NCBI GenBank assembly: GCA_022709365.1
Contig: JAKLIY010000027.1
Span: 1-58,534, forward strand
From: Pseudomonadota bacterium
GTDB lineage: Bacteria; Pseudomonadota; Gammaproteobacteria; Competibacterales; Competibacteraceae
Length of the DNA: 58,534 bases
Direction: 5' to 3'
Of the stretch, positions 10,740-18,850 are shown piece by piece. The first letter of the stretch is position 1, and each line of letters opens with the position of its first letter. A program made the translations under genes and the position numbers. The notes beneath the pieces were generated by a model that did no database searches, was not told the DNA's origin, and saw only the letters and a list, made by a program, of their open reading frames with translations.

Positions 10740-11461
10740 GCCGTTTCCAACCGCCGCCACACGCACGACCCGCCGCTGCTTTTATCGAGCATCTCCAGAT
10801 AGCGGGCGTGTTCGGCGTTTTCCCCGGCGTCGGCGCGAATGACCGGCAACGGCGGGCGGTTGCGCCGCGCCGGTCGCCATGCGGGCTGATTGGGCGCCGC
10901 CGCCGCACCGGCCACTTCCCGGACAAACATGGAACTCTGCTGGCGGGTCATCGCCAGATACACATCCGCCAGAATCTCCGCGTCCAGCAACGCGCCGTGC
11001 AAGGTACGTTGGGTATTATCGACGTTGTAGCGCTTGCAAAGCGCGTCGAGACTGTTGCGCTGGCCGGGATGGCGCTGGCGGGCCAGCAACAGGGTGTCCT
11101 TCACCTTGCAGATTTGCTCCAATGTGAGGTGGCCACGCCCGCAGCGCCGCAGTTCGTGATTGAGAAACCCAAGGTCAAAGGGCGCGTTATGAATGATCAA
11201 CTCGGCGTCCCGGACGAAGTTCAGGAACTCGTCGGCGATGTCGGCAAAGCGCGGCTGATCGGCGAGAAATTCATTGGTGATGCCATGGACCCTGATGGCG
11301 TCTTCATCGATAGTCCGATCCGGTTGCAGGTAAACGTGAAATCGCTGGTCGGTGGGCCGCCGGTTTAACAATTCCAGACAGCCGATTTCGATGACCCGAT
11401 GCCCTTGGGTGGGATCGAGGCCGGTCGTTTCCGTGTCGAGAATGATTTGTCGTTGACTCAT
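10736..11461 (-). CDS. dnaQ: DNA polymerase III epsilon subunit (proofreading exonuclease)
   Basis: A 241-residue 3'-5' exonuclease of the DEDD superfamily. Exo I is LDTETTG (D9, E11), exo II lies in [16 protein letters not shown], and exo III is the [14 protein letters not shown] stretch, the form used by replicative epsilon subunits. The C-terminal tail (after about 180) is the region that tethers epsilon to the polymerase core in the family. The start at 11461 ([14 protein letters not shown]) is chosen because it has AAGGA upstream; a longer reading frame extends 46 codons further but has no family resemblance. The 3' end overlaps the converging epimerase by 4 bases. Confidence 0.93.
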   Translation of the reverse strand: MSQRQIILDTETTGLDPTQGHRVIEIGCLELLNRRPTDQRFHVYLQPDRTIDEDAIRVHGITNEFLADQPRFADIADEFLNFVRDAELIIHNAPFDLGFLNHELRRCGRGHLTLEQICKVKDTLLLARQRHPGQRNSLDALCKRYNVDNTQRTLHGALLDAEILADVYLAMTRQQSSMFVREVAGAAAAPNQPAWRPARRNRPPLPVIRADAGENAEHARYLEMLDKSSGGSCVWRRLETA

Positions 11462-11587
11462 CAGTTTAGAATCCTTTTTTCGTTGCTGGAAGGAACTATT
11501 CATATTCTCGATGATACGCTGCCGACATTGGGGATGAGTGATTTTGAAATGGATGTCAATCAAATTCCTCGCACGGCTCGATTTTTT

Positions 11588-11628
11588 AATCCACATCAAG
11601 TTACACTAAGCGTTATTTAATGTGGATT
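11588..11628. promoter_or_regulatory. Inverted repeat upstream of abiEi, possible autoregulatory operator
   Basis: A perfect 9-base inverted repeat, AATCCACAT (11588-11596) and ATGTGGATT (11620-11628), 23 bases apart, ends 8 bases before the abiEi start. AbiEi antitoxins are known to repress their own promoter by binding inverted repeats, so this is a natural candidate site. A TACACT sequence at 11602-11607, between the arms, could be a -10. Confidence 0.5.
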
Positions 11629-11636
11629 TATGAACC

Positions 11637-12188
11637 ATGCAGCCTGTTAGACAACTCGCTCATATCCTGGAGGCGCTGGCCGTGGAAGGGGAGGGCCTGT
11701 TTGCTCTATCCGATTTGCGGGGCGCATTACCCAACTTGGGACCCGCAGCGTTTCGGGTTTTAGTGAGCCGTGCCGAAAAACAGGGATTACTCCAGCGCAT
11801 TTGTCGGAGTCTGTACTGGTACCCGTGCGCCCGAGGTCTGGAACCCGGTTTGCTGCTGTATCGCGCCGCCGCCCGCCTACGGGCTGATGAATTCATTTAT
11901 ATCAGCCTGGAGTCAGCCTTGAGCGATGCCGGGGTGATCTCACAAATTCCCGTCCACTGGGTCACACTGATGTCTTCGGGGCGCAGCCATATTATGGATT
12001 GCGGACGCTTTGGTCATATCGAGTTTGTCCATACCCGGAGGCGACCAGAGACGCTGGCGGAGGAACTGACCTATGATCCGCGCTGCCAACTATGGCGAGC
12101 TTCAGTGCGGTTAGCAATCAAGGATATGCGGTTGACGCGGCGCAATACCGACCTGATTGATTGGGAGGCCATCGATGAATTTGTTTGA
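11637..12188 (+). CDS. abiEi: AbiEi-family type IV antitoxin
   Basis: A 183-residue protein with an N-terminal winged-helix-like region (about 10-60: FALSDLRGALP, VLVSRAEKQGLLQRI) and a C-terminal domain containing FIYISLESALSDAG and HIEFVH. This is the architecture of AbiEi, which represses its own operon and antagonises the AbiEii nucleotidyltransferase toxin in phage abortive infection. Its stop overlaps the start of the AbiEii gene by 14 bases, the usual arrangement. Because that toxin is interrupted, this antitoxin may now serve only as a repressor. No odd features within the gene itself. Confidence 0.85.
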   Translation: MQPVRQLAHILEALAVEGEGLFALSDLRGALPNLGPAAFRVLVSRAEKQGLLQRICRSLYWYPCARGLEPGLLLYRAAARLRADEFIYISLESALSDAGVISQIPVHWVTLMSSGRSHIMDCGRFGHIEFVHTRRRPETLAEELTYDPRCQLWRASVRLAIKDMRLTRRNTDLIDWEAIDEFV

Positions 12189-13071
12189 TCGGCTGGTTTC
12201 CCAAGCGATCCGCCATCAGGCGGACCTGTCGCCGCTGCGCATCGTGGTGGAAAAGGAGTTGTTGCACCATGACATCCTGCGCGAAATGAGTGCGGCAGGT
12301 CTGCTGAGCCGGCTGACGCTGATCGACGGAACCTGCTTGCGCGCCTGTTATGGATCCAGCCGGTTGAGCGAAGACCTGGATTTCACCGGAGGGCAGGATT
12401 TCCGTCGTGAAACTTTGAGCGATCTGGCCAAGGTGCTGGTCGATCAGTTACACGCCAAATACGGCCTGGAAGTCACCGTCAGCGAACCCCGGCGTGAATC
12501 GGGGAATGTCGATACCTGGAAGCTCAAACTCATGACCCGGCCCGAGAATCGGGGATTGCCGACGCAGAAAATCAATATCGATATCTGCGCGATTCCCAGC
12601 CATGATCGGCGCCCGATGCTGCTGCGCAATCCCTACGGCGTGGACATGGGGACTTCGGGCCTGATCATCTAGGCTCAGAGTCGCGAGGAAATTCTCGCTG
12701 ACAAACTGCTGGCTCTGGCGCTCAGACCCAATCGTATCAAGAATCGGGATTTATGGGATATCGCCTGGCTCAAGCAGCAGAACGTGATGTTGCCGCTGGA
12801 GTTGATTCCAAAGAAGCTGATCGATCATCGCCGGTCGTCCATGGAGTTTCTGACCTTGTTGGAAAATCGGCTCCAGCAATTGCAGGACGATCCCGGATTG
12901 CAAGTCGATTTTGTGAATGAAATGCGGCGCTTCTTGCCGCCAGCGGTGGTGGCGAACACTGTGGAAAATCCAGCATTCTGGGTTTTTCTGGTCGATCTGG
13001 TGCAGTCGGAAGGCTCACAGATTGCACGGTTTTTGAAGGGTGAGTCACCGCCTGGCGTGTTCAGGATGTAG
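12175..13071 (+). pseudogene. abiEii: AbiEii-type nucleotidyltransferase toxin interrupted by an amber codon
   Basis: The reading frame would encode 298 residues but has an in-frame TAG at 12670-12672 (codon 166). Before the stop are the nucleotidyltransferase motifs DGTCLRACYGSSRLSEDLDF and KINIDICAIP. After it, in the same frame and without any indel, come SREEILADKLLALALRP and IKNRDLWDIAWL, both conserved in AbiEii toxins. The simplest history is one CAG-to-TAG change, since glutamine fits the position. ATG 12175 has a GGGAGG ribosome site and overlaps abiEi by 14 bases. The 165-residue product would lack the second half of the toxin. Because frame and motifs are intact, the mutation is recent, or suppressed, or a sequencing error. 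Confidence 0.88.
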
Positions 13072-13214
13072 ACTGAGACCGACAGCGTCCTGGGTGATAG
13101 TTGAGCGGGGAGTAATTGCCGAGGATTTGTTGAGCACTCCATGGGGTGACATTGCACCGAAAAATGTAGTGCGCTACTTTCATTATTCAGTCACACCTAC
13201 TCAGGACTACCTTC

Positions 13215-13439
13215 ATGCGCCAGATTGTCTCCGCTTCCGAAAAGTCTTTAAGCAAATTTCAGCGCTATCGGGTAAAAAAATCAGCTCAGGGAATGAAACT
13301 GTTGCGAATCTGGGTGCCTGATCCTCAAGCGCTTGGATTCCGTAAGGAGGCGCAACGTCAGGCGGCGCTCCTGCGCGGAACACCAGAGGAAATTGAGGCA
13401 TTGGCTTTCATCGAAGACGCCGCTGATTGGGAAGATTAG
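13215..13439 (+). CDS. MazE-like antitoxin (DUF3018 type)
   Basis: A 74-residue protein beginning MRQIVSASEKSLSKFQRYRV, with a basic N-terminal part and the stretch GMKLLRIWVPDP followed by an acidic tail ending FIEDAADWED. This is the small DUF3018 family that precedes MazF/PemK toxins; the N-terminus likely binds DNA and the acidic end the toxin. AGGA lies 8 bases before the start. The mazF-like gene begins 3 bases after its stop. The 143 bases upstream hold no gene I can support. Confidence 0.75.
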   Translation: MRQIVSASEKSLSKFQRYRVKKSAQGMKLLRIWVPDPQALGFRKEAQRQAALLRGTPEEIEALAFIEDAADWED

Positions 13440-13442
13440 CGC

Positions 13443-13769
13443 GTGAAGCGCGGCGATATTGTCACGGTAGCGCTGTCAGGCGACTATGGCAAACCTCGTC
13501 CCGCCGTGGTCATTCAATCCGACTGGGTTGATGGAACAGACAGCGTCCTGGTCTGCCTGTTCACCAGCACCCTGCGCGATGCGCCGATCTTTCGGCTCAC
13601 CGTGGAACCACTGCCTGCTAATGGCTTGAAAACCGTTTCGCAAGTGATGGTAGATAAGATCATGGCCGTTCGCCGCGACAAATGCGGCCCCGCGCTTGGC
13701 CGGCTCGATGATACAGCGATGTGGGCGCTGAACCGTCTGTTGGCACTGGTCGTAGGCATCGCTGACTGA
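13443..13769 (+). CDS. MazF/PemK-family mRNA interferase toxin
   Basis: A 108-residue protein with the family hallmarks MKRGDIVTVAL, GKPRPAVVIQSD and a C-terminal VSQVMVDKIMAVRRDKCG segment. MazF-type toxins cleave single-stranded RNA at short motifs and stop translation. It starts with GTG at 13443, 3 bases after its antitoxin. All expected conserved stretches (PRPAVVIQ; SQVMVDK) are present, so it looks functional. Its 3' end is followed within 12 bases by a degenerate pyruvate-kinase tail. Confidence 0.9.
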   Translation: MKRGDIVTVALSGDYGKPRPAVVIQSDWVDGTDSVLVCLFTSTLRDAPIFRLTVEPLPANGLKTVSQVMVDKIMAVRRDKCGPALGRLDDTAMWALNRLLALVVGIAD

Positions 13770-13781
13770 TGAATCCTGTCT

Positions 13782-13925
13782 TCAATCCCCCCACTCGACC
13801 TTCACCACCCTGACTATACTTGATCATATTAGCGCCGCCGGACACCGACCGGTGCGGCGGTGGTAAACACCACGATCTTGCTTTCCTGCACCATGCCCTT
13901 ATTGAGCAGGCACTCGGTGACCGAT
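13782..13925 (-). pseudogene. Degenerate duplicate of the pyruvate kinase 3' end (copy A)
   Basis: The minus strand reads TECLLNKGMVQESKIVVFTT, APVGV, then after a short frameshift SGGANMIK, closely matching the last 45 or so codons of the intact pyk at 18851. The match begins at the pyk stop codon (TCAATCCCCCC on the plus strand). A roughly 9-base insertion and a 2-base deletion disrupt the frame. It has the same orientation as pyk, 5 kb away, so the two bracket the accessory genes between them. Confidence 0.85.
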
Positions 13926-13949
13926 AATCTATTGAATGTACGGATAATC

Positions 13950-13979
13950 TTGACAGGTTGGTTGAGCTTCAAATATGAT
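13950..13979 (+). promoter_or_regulatory. Sigma-70 promoter of the Phd-type antitoxin
   Basis: TTGACA (13950-13955) and TATGAT (13974-13979) are separated by 18 bases, with the antitoxin start 42 bases further on. This is a strong match, and it abuts a palindromic operator. Confidence 0.75.
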
Positions 13980-13996
13980 TATCTGATTATCAGATA
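13980..13996. promoter_or_regulatory. Palindromic operator next to the Phd promoter
   Basis: A perfect 8-1-8 palindrome, TATCTGAT-T-ATCAGATA, lies directly after the -10 element and would cover the transcription start. Phd/YefM antitoxins bind such palindromes to repress their own operon, so this is the likely binding site of the protein encoded just downstream. Confidence 0.7.
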
Positions 13997-14020
13997 TGGA
14001 AATTTCACTGAGGTGCTTCT

Positions 14021-14290
14021 ATGGAACAAATCAATGTGACTCAGGCGGTGCGACAATTTTCCGACCTACTCAACCGGGTGTTCTATCAAGGCGCCAGCTT
14101 TGAACTGGAGCGTGGCAACAAGGTCATCGCTAGGTTATGCCCGGTATCGGCGCCCCGCACGGTCGCCGTCCGGGAACTGAATCGCCTGTTTGCGGAACTC
14201 CCCGGATTCAATGAAGATGCTGAACGCTTTGCCCAAGATATTGACGCTATCCGTAAAGCCGCTTTGCCGGAACGTGATCCATGGGCTTAG
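14021..14290 (+). CDS. Phd/YefM-family antitoxin without an intact toxin
   Basis: An 89-residue protein beginning MEQINVTQAVRQFSDLLNRV, with GASFELERGNKVIARLCPV. This is the Phd fold that binds DNA with its N-terminus and wraps a PIN or Doc/RelE-type toxin with its C-terminus (LPERDPWA). Such genes are normally followed by a toxin; here only the first few codons of one remain. It has its own promoter and palindromic operator. If expressed, it is an orphan antitoxin and could still act against related toxins elsewhere. Confidence 0.85.
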   Translation: MEQINVTQAVRQFSDLLNRVFYQGASFELERGNKVIARLCPVSAPRTVAVRELNRLFAELPGFNEDAERFAQDIDAIRKAALPERDPWA

Positions 14291-14332
14291 TCCTGTCTGG
14301 ATGTTGTGACCCCGATGGCGACCTGAAAACCC
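14281..14332 (+). pseudogene. Start of a VapC-type toxin, cut off
   Basis: An ATG at 14281 overlaps the antitoxin end and reads MGLVLSG. PIN-domain VapC toxins partnered with Phd antitoxins commonly begin MGLILDTS at exactly this overlap. Resemblance ends after about five codons, and a pyk-like tail begins at 14333, so the toxin seems to have been lost by a deletion or insertion joining the two. The evidence is short, so this is an inference. Confidence 0.45.
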
Positions 14333-14405
14333 TCAATCCCCCCGCGCCAGCTTGACCACTTCTATCAGCCTGGCGCTGCCGGCTATCCCGGTAGCAGGCA
14401 GCGCC
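14333..14405 (-). pseudogene. Second, more diverged pyruvate kinase 3' end (copy B)
   Basis: From the TGA at 14333 the minus strand reads back TGIAGSARLIEVVKLARGD, which lines up with VGVSGGANMIKVVKVERGD of the intact pyk. DNA identity is highest over the last 30 bases. The frame is open over this short piece, and the amino acid changes are conservative. It may therefore be the tail of a pyk from another lineage brought in by integration rather than a decayed local duplicate. Confidence 0.7.
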
Positions 14406-14424
14406 AACCTGAAGGTGATCACAT

Positions 14425-15183
14425 TCAGTCAAACAAGTAGGATATGGATACTCTTGCGGTAAGCATATCCTCTGATATCTCCCCAGGTACCGCACCCAAT
14501 CGCTCGTCAACAAGATCTTTGAATTTATATTGATAACCGTCGAGTGCAATTGTATACCCCCAATTTTTATCAAAAGTTGATTTCCAGGAAATTCCGTAAG
14601 ATAAACCTTGCGTTTCACTAGTCTGATTACTTGCAAATCCGATGGCAGGAGTCAGATAACCAAGATCACCATCTAGATTAGCAACTGCAATATTCAAGCT
14701 AATAACACCCTTATCTTGTATAACCCATCCATAACTTGCGCCTAAGAAATAACCATCTTCTTTAAATTTGGCTTGACCTCCTATACTTCCAGATGTGTCG
14801 GTTTTCCCATATTTATAACCAGCATAAAAAGATAAATTATCGGTAATGCTGTACCCAAGAGCTAATGAAAAATCTCTTCTATCCCCCGTGAATTCCTCTT
14901 CATAGCCTAATATAGGTATACTTGATGTATCAGAGGCTTCAGCAGAAATCTGCCCATATACATCAAGATATAGACGATTCCAATATAGCGTTGTACCAAC
15001 ACCAATGACTGGAGCATTCGCCTCAAAACTAGCAGCCGGAAATATATCAAATGCAGGTTGTTTAAGCTGATAATTCATATATCCCGTCGTAAGGCGCGGT
15101 GAAAACACTAAATCCTCTGCATTGACTACAGGAGAAGTGCAAGCAATGGCCAGAGCTATCATGAAGCGATTGGAATTTTTCAT
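14425..15183 (-). CDS. Outer-membrane beta-barrel protein, unknown function
   Basis: A 252-residue protein with a signal peptide (MKNSNRFMIALAIACTSPVVNA, cleavage near residue 22). It has alternating amphipathic strands rich in aromatic and glycine residues (DFSLALGYSI, LSFYAGYKYG, GYFLGASYGWV, YGISWKS) and ends in the strand ARVSISYLFD, whose terminal residues are what the barrel assembly machinery recognises. It therefore most likely sits in the outer membrane as an 8-12-stranded barrel. An AAGGGGG ribosome site precedes it. It lies 35 bases downstream of the giant kinase in the same direction and shares its AT-rich base use, so the two probably form a transferred unit. No specific transport substrate can be inferred. 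Confidence 0.8.
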   Translation of the reverse strand: MKNSNRFMIALAIACTSPVVNAEDLVFSPRLTTGYMNYQLKQPAFDIFPAASFEANAPVIGVGTTLYWNRLYLDVYGQISAEASDTSSIPILGYEEEFTGDRRDFSLALGYSITDNLSFYAGYKYGKTDTSGSIGGQAKFKEDGYFLGASYGWVIQDKGVISLNIAVANLDGDLGYLTPAIGFASNQTSETQGLSYGISWKSTFDKNWGYTIALDGYQYKFKDLVDERLGAVPGEISEDMLTARVSISYLFD

Positions 15184-15218
15184 TGGGTATACCCCCTTAG
15201 TGTGAAGTCAAAAAATTA

Positions 15219-18200
15219 CTAGAATGTCCCAAACACACGCGGCTTGGTAGTCGTAGTTTCCGGTTGTGGCTGCTTTTCCAGTGATCGTTCTTTGCGTTGC
15301 TGCTCTTGCCGCTGTAGTTCCAAGCGCTGTTGTTCGAGGCGCTGCTGGTCTTGTTGTCGTTTCTGTTCGAGGCGCTGTTCTTCCAGCCTCTGTTGCTCTT
15401 TCCTTTGCTGTTCCAATCGCTGTTGATCAAAACGCTGTCGTTCCTGGTCTTTTCTTTGCTGCTCGTTGCGTTGTTGTTCTTTCTTTTGCTGCTCTTGTTC
15501 CTTGCGTTGCTGCTCCAGACGCTGCCGTTCCTGCTGCTCTTTACGTTGTTGCTCCAGACGCTGCCGTTCCTGCTGCTCTTTACGTTGTTGCTCCAGACGC
15601 TGCTGTTCCTGCTGCCCCTTGCGTTGTTGCTCCAGACGCTGCTGTTCCTGCTGCTCTTTACGTTGTTGCTCCAACTGCTTCTGCTCCACCTCCGACTCAG
15701 CACGGACCTCCTTACGCAAGCGCAACAATCCTTCATGCTCTGGCGCCACCACCAATCCCCTGTCGATATGTGTCAGGCTTTCCTGTAATGCGCCCGCTTC
15801 GCGCCGTTGCCGTGCCAGTTGCTCGTATTCCTCCGCGATACGCCCGAACCCTGCTTGCGCCTGGGCATTATCCGCATCCAACTTGAGTACCTGCCGATAG
15901 GTTTCTTCCGCATTATTTCCCGCCGGCTGGGTCAGACGCTTCGCCGCCAAGTGCGCTTCCGCCTGCTCCAGCAACGCCTTGATCTCTCGCTCCCGCTTGG
16001 CCTGCTCCGCTTGCCGTTGTTGTTCCGCCGCCCGCTGGGCGCGTATCTCTTCGCGCAGGCGCGTCAGCTCGGCATGATCCGGCGCTAAGGCCAAACCCTT
16101 ATCGATCTCCTGTAAGGCGTCTGCAAATCCCCCCTCCTGCTGATAGCTCAATGCTCGCGCCAGGTACTGCTCAGCTTCCTCCTGCCGCCGCTTCGCCTCC
16201 GCCTGCTGGCGGGCCTGCTCGACCTGCTCAGCTTGCTGACGTTCCGCGATCTCCGCCTGTCGCCGCTCTTCCTCCCGAGCCTGCCGTGCTTGCGCTTCGG
16301 CGATCTCACGCTGGACTTCCTGACGTAGGCGCATCAGCCCCCCATGGTCCGGCATTACTGCCAAACCCTTGTCGATCTGTCCCAAGCTATCCTGTAACGC
16401 GCCCGCAGCCCGCCGCTGTTGCGCCCGTTGCGCGTACTCCTGAGCAATACGCCCCAGCCCGTCCCGCGCGGACGCATTATTCGAGTCCAGTTGCAGCACC
16501 TGCCGATATGCGGCTTCGGCGTTGTTCCCCGCCGGCTCAGTCAGTCGCTTCGCTTTCCAGGACGCTTCGGCTTTGGCTAACAAGGTTTCAATTTCCTGAT
16601 CCCGCTTGGCCTGTTCCGCCTGCCGTTGCTGTTCCGCCGCCCACTGAACGCGCACCTCTTCACGCAGGCGCGTTAACTCCGCATGATCCGGCGCCAGGGC
16701 CAAGCCCTTCTCGATCTGCCGCAAGCTGTCTTCATACTTGGCATCCCGCTGATGATCCAATGCTCGCTTCAGATATTCCTCAGTTTCCTGCTGTCGCCGC
16801 ACAGCTTCCGCCCGCTGACGAGTCTGCTCGGCTATTCGCGCCCTCACCTGTTCGCGTAACGCCAACAAACCTTGATGATCAGGCACCACCAACAAACCCT
16901 GTTCAATATAGGCCAGACTCACCTCCAGCGTTCCCTCTTGAAAGCGACTTCGCGCCTGCATCAGAAATTGTTCGGCCTGTAACTGGTATTGCCCTTGCTC
17001 CTCTTCCCGTGCTTTCCGGGCATTGACTTCGGCAATCTGACGCTCGACCTCCTGACGCAAACGCAATAGTTCCTGATGCTGGGGCGCTGCCGCCAAACCA
17101 TGCGTAATCTGCTTAAAGCTTTCCTCTAACGCCCCCGCATCCAGTTGTTGTCGCGCCTGTATTTCATATTCCTTCGCAATGCTTTCCAATCCAGCCAGCG
17201 CCCGGGCGTTACCCGGATCTAATTTTAGAACATGTTGGTAGGTTGCCTCGACATTATCCTCTTCAGACTCGCCAGCTAACAGCCTTGCTTTCAGTTGCGC
17301 TTCCGCCAGCTTTAACAACGTCGCGATCTCCTGTGCACTTCGCATCTGTTCAATCTGTCCGACACGCTGGGCTTGTTCAAAAGTCGCAACCTGATCCACA
17401 GAGTTCCGCAACTTGAAATTATAAAGTATTACGACGAATATAATGATGATGGTGATACCTATAATAAAAAATCGCAATCTATTTTTAAGCAGAACCCGCA
17501 TTTTTCTAGTCACAAATTCTGCTGTACTTACACTATGATTTTTAGCATACGATGGTTGCTGGATTGAATCTTTAAAAAATTTTATGCTTTGGCTATGTTC
17601 ATCGAGTGCTTTCAGGAATTCACCAGCATTTTTATATCGGTCTAAACTCTTCTTCGCAAGTAGCTTATTCAAAATAGGTTGGAAATAGGTATGTTCCTTA
17701 GGTAAATCAGGAATAGGGTCATACAAATGTTTCAGCGTAACAGCAATTGGATTATCTTCTTTATAAGGAGGATGCCCTGAAAGCATTTCGTAAAGTATTA
17801 CTCCAAGCGCGTAAAGATCGGATTGTATCGTGGCACTCTCACCCATGGCTTGCTCCGGACTCATGTACCCCGGACTACCAATCATTAGCCCTGTAGTCGT
17901 ATGGATCGTTTGCGATCCGATAACTCTGGCAACGCCAAAATCGGTTAATACTGGCGTACCATCATGCCGAAACATAATATTGGAAGGCTTGATATCCCGG
18001 TGAATAATGCCTCTTTCATGTGCGTACTCAAGCGCGTTGGCTATCGATCTTGCAATCTGGATTGCAGACTCAAAAGTCAATCCCTGTTTGATTTTATCCC
18101 TGAGCGTACCACCGGAAAGATATTCTATAGATAGAAAAAGATGGCCATCTTCAGATATCCCAATATCATGGATAGTGACGATATTAGGATGCAACAATTG

Positions 18201-18455
18201 AGCGAGGATATGACCCTCTTTCTTGAAGCGATGCACGAACTCATCGTCATTTTCAATTTCCTGCGCCAACACTTTTAGGGCTACCCGACGCCCGAGAGAT
18301 TGCTGTACGGCAAGATACACGGTGGCCATTCCACCATGCCCGATCTCGAACTCTATTTCATAGCCCTGAATTTGCGCGAATTGCTTCCGGCGCAAACATC
18401 TGCTTCCCTCGACCGCTTGCGGGGGCTTATCCGGAGATGCATGCTGGAAACTCAT
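15219..18455 (-). CDS. Membrane Ser/Thr protein kinase with long repeat and coiled-coil extracytoplasmic part
   Basis: A 1078-residue protein. The kinase domain (about 32-285) is intact: glycine loop GHGGMATVY (39-47), Lys61, HRDIKPSN with Asp154, DFG 172-174 and SPGYMSPEQA. One membrane helix (about 328-348, IIGITIIIIFVVILYNF) follows. Beyond it lie several repeats of a TPR-like module containing EAYRQVLQLD, ARDGLGRIAQEY and ALQDSLGQIDKGLAV with charged coiled-coil linkers. The last 150 or so residues are almost only Q, R, E, K and L in short units such as RLEQQRKEQQE, ending PRVFGTF. Kinase-out, repeat-in-periplasm topology is expected. The kinase half is AT-rich, unlike the repeats. It is upstream of the barrel gene. 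Substrate and signal are unknown. Confidence 0.88.
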   Translation of the reverse strand: MSFQHASPDKPPQAVEGSRCLRRKQFAQIQGYEIEFEIGHGGMATVYLAVQQSLGRRVALKVLAQEIENDDEFVHRFKKEGHILAQLLHPNIVTIHDIGISEDGHLFLSIEYLSGGTLRDKIKQGLTFESAIQIARSIANALEYAHERGIIHRDIKPSNIMFRHDGTPVLTDFGVARVIGSQTIHTTTGLMIGSPGYMSPEQAMGESATIQSDLYALGVILYEMLSGHPPYKEDNPIAVTLKHLYDPIPDLPKEHTYFQPILNKLLAKKSLDRYKNAGEFLKALDEHSQSIKFFKDSIQQPSYAKNHSVSTAEFVTRKMRVLLKNRLRFFIIGITIIIIFVVILYNFKLRNSVDQVATFEQAQRVGQIEQMRSAQEIATLLKLAEAQLKARLLAGESEEDNVEATYQHVLKLDPGNARALAGLESIAKEYEIQARQQLDAGALEESFKQITHGLAAAPQHQELLRLRQEVERQIAEVNARKAREEEQGQYQLQAEQFLMQARSRFQEGTLEVSLAYIEQGLLVVPDHQGLLALREQVRARIAEQTRQRAEAVRRQQETEEYLKRALDHQRDAKYEDSLRQIEKGLALAPDHAELTRLREEVRVQWAAEQQRQAEQAKRDQEIETLLAKAEASWKAKRLTEPAGNNAEAAYRQVLQLDSNNASARDGLGRIAQEYAQRAQQRRAAGALQDSLGQIDKGLAVMPDHGGLMRLRQEVQREIAEAQARQAREEERRQAEIAERQQAEQVEQARQQAEAKRRQEEAEQYLARALSYQQEGGFADALQEIDKGLALAPDHAELTRLREEIRAQRAAEQQRQAEQAKREREIKALLEQAEAHLAAKRLTQPAGNNAEETYRQVLKLDADNAQAQAGFGRIAEEYEQLARQRREAGALQESLTHIDRGLVVAPEHEGLLRLRKEVRAESEVEQKQLEQQRKEQQEQQRLEQQRKGQQEQQRLEQQRKEQQERQRLEQQRKEQQERQRLEQQRKEQEQQKKEQQRNEQQRKDQERQRFDQQRLEQQRKEQQRLEEQRLEQKRQQDQQRLEQQRLELQRQEQQRKERSLEKQPQPETTTTKPRVFGTF

Positions 18456-18850
18456 AAGGCTACGCCCTTACCCTTTAGTCTAAGCTACAGGCTGACAAGG
18501 TATAAAAAAATAACAATGCATGTAAAAAGTGACAATTACTTATCAATAAATAAAGAACATATCTATAAACTTAGACTGGCTTTCTTATTGATATAGTTGA
18601 AAATGTATATTTCTATAAAACCATATTAACCCTGAATTCTCCTAATTTTTACAGGTAAATTTTAGGACAATAATCTTGCTGCATCAACCAAGGAGCAAAA
18701 AAATCAAGGGTGACCACTGATACGGTCGCACGCCCTCCGATAATTCAAATCAACTGGAATCGCCCATATCCCGCCAATACACCACAACGCCAACGAATCG
18801 CTCAAACCAGCAACACGATACCAAAAGCGCACCTCAAGCCGCCACATGGC
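18456..18850. other. 395-base gap between pyk and the kinase gene
   Basis: I see no gene here. The part 18480-18710 is strongly AT-rich and holds the likely kinase promoter. The part next to pyk (18711-18850) has chromosomal base composition and no recognisable feature. The compositional step near 18710 may mark the right end of the accessory island. Confidence 0.6.
18499..18526 (-). promoter_or_regulatory. Possible promoter of the kinase-barrel unit
   Basis: Read on the minus strand, TTTACA (18521-18526) is followed after 16 bases by TATACC (18499-18504), 44 bases before the kinase ATG at 18455. The region is very AT-rich, so chance matches are likely. Confidence 0.35.

Noticed and set aside
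13040..13321. 93-codon plus-strand frame between the AbiEii remnant and the MazE-like gene
   Set aside because: It overlaps the end of AbiEii and the start of the MazE-like gene in another frame, with no ribosome site or family features.
15244..17026. Long plus-strand open frames opposite the kinase repeat region
   Set aside because: They are antisense frames of a GC-rich, Q/R/E/L-repeat coding region. Products are Cys/Ser- or Pro/Ala-rich without family features.
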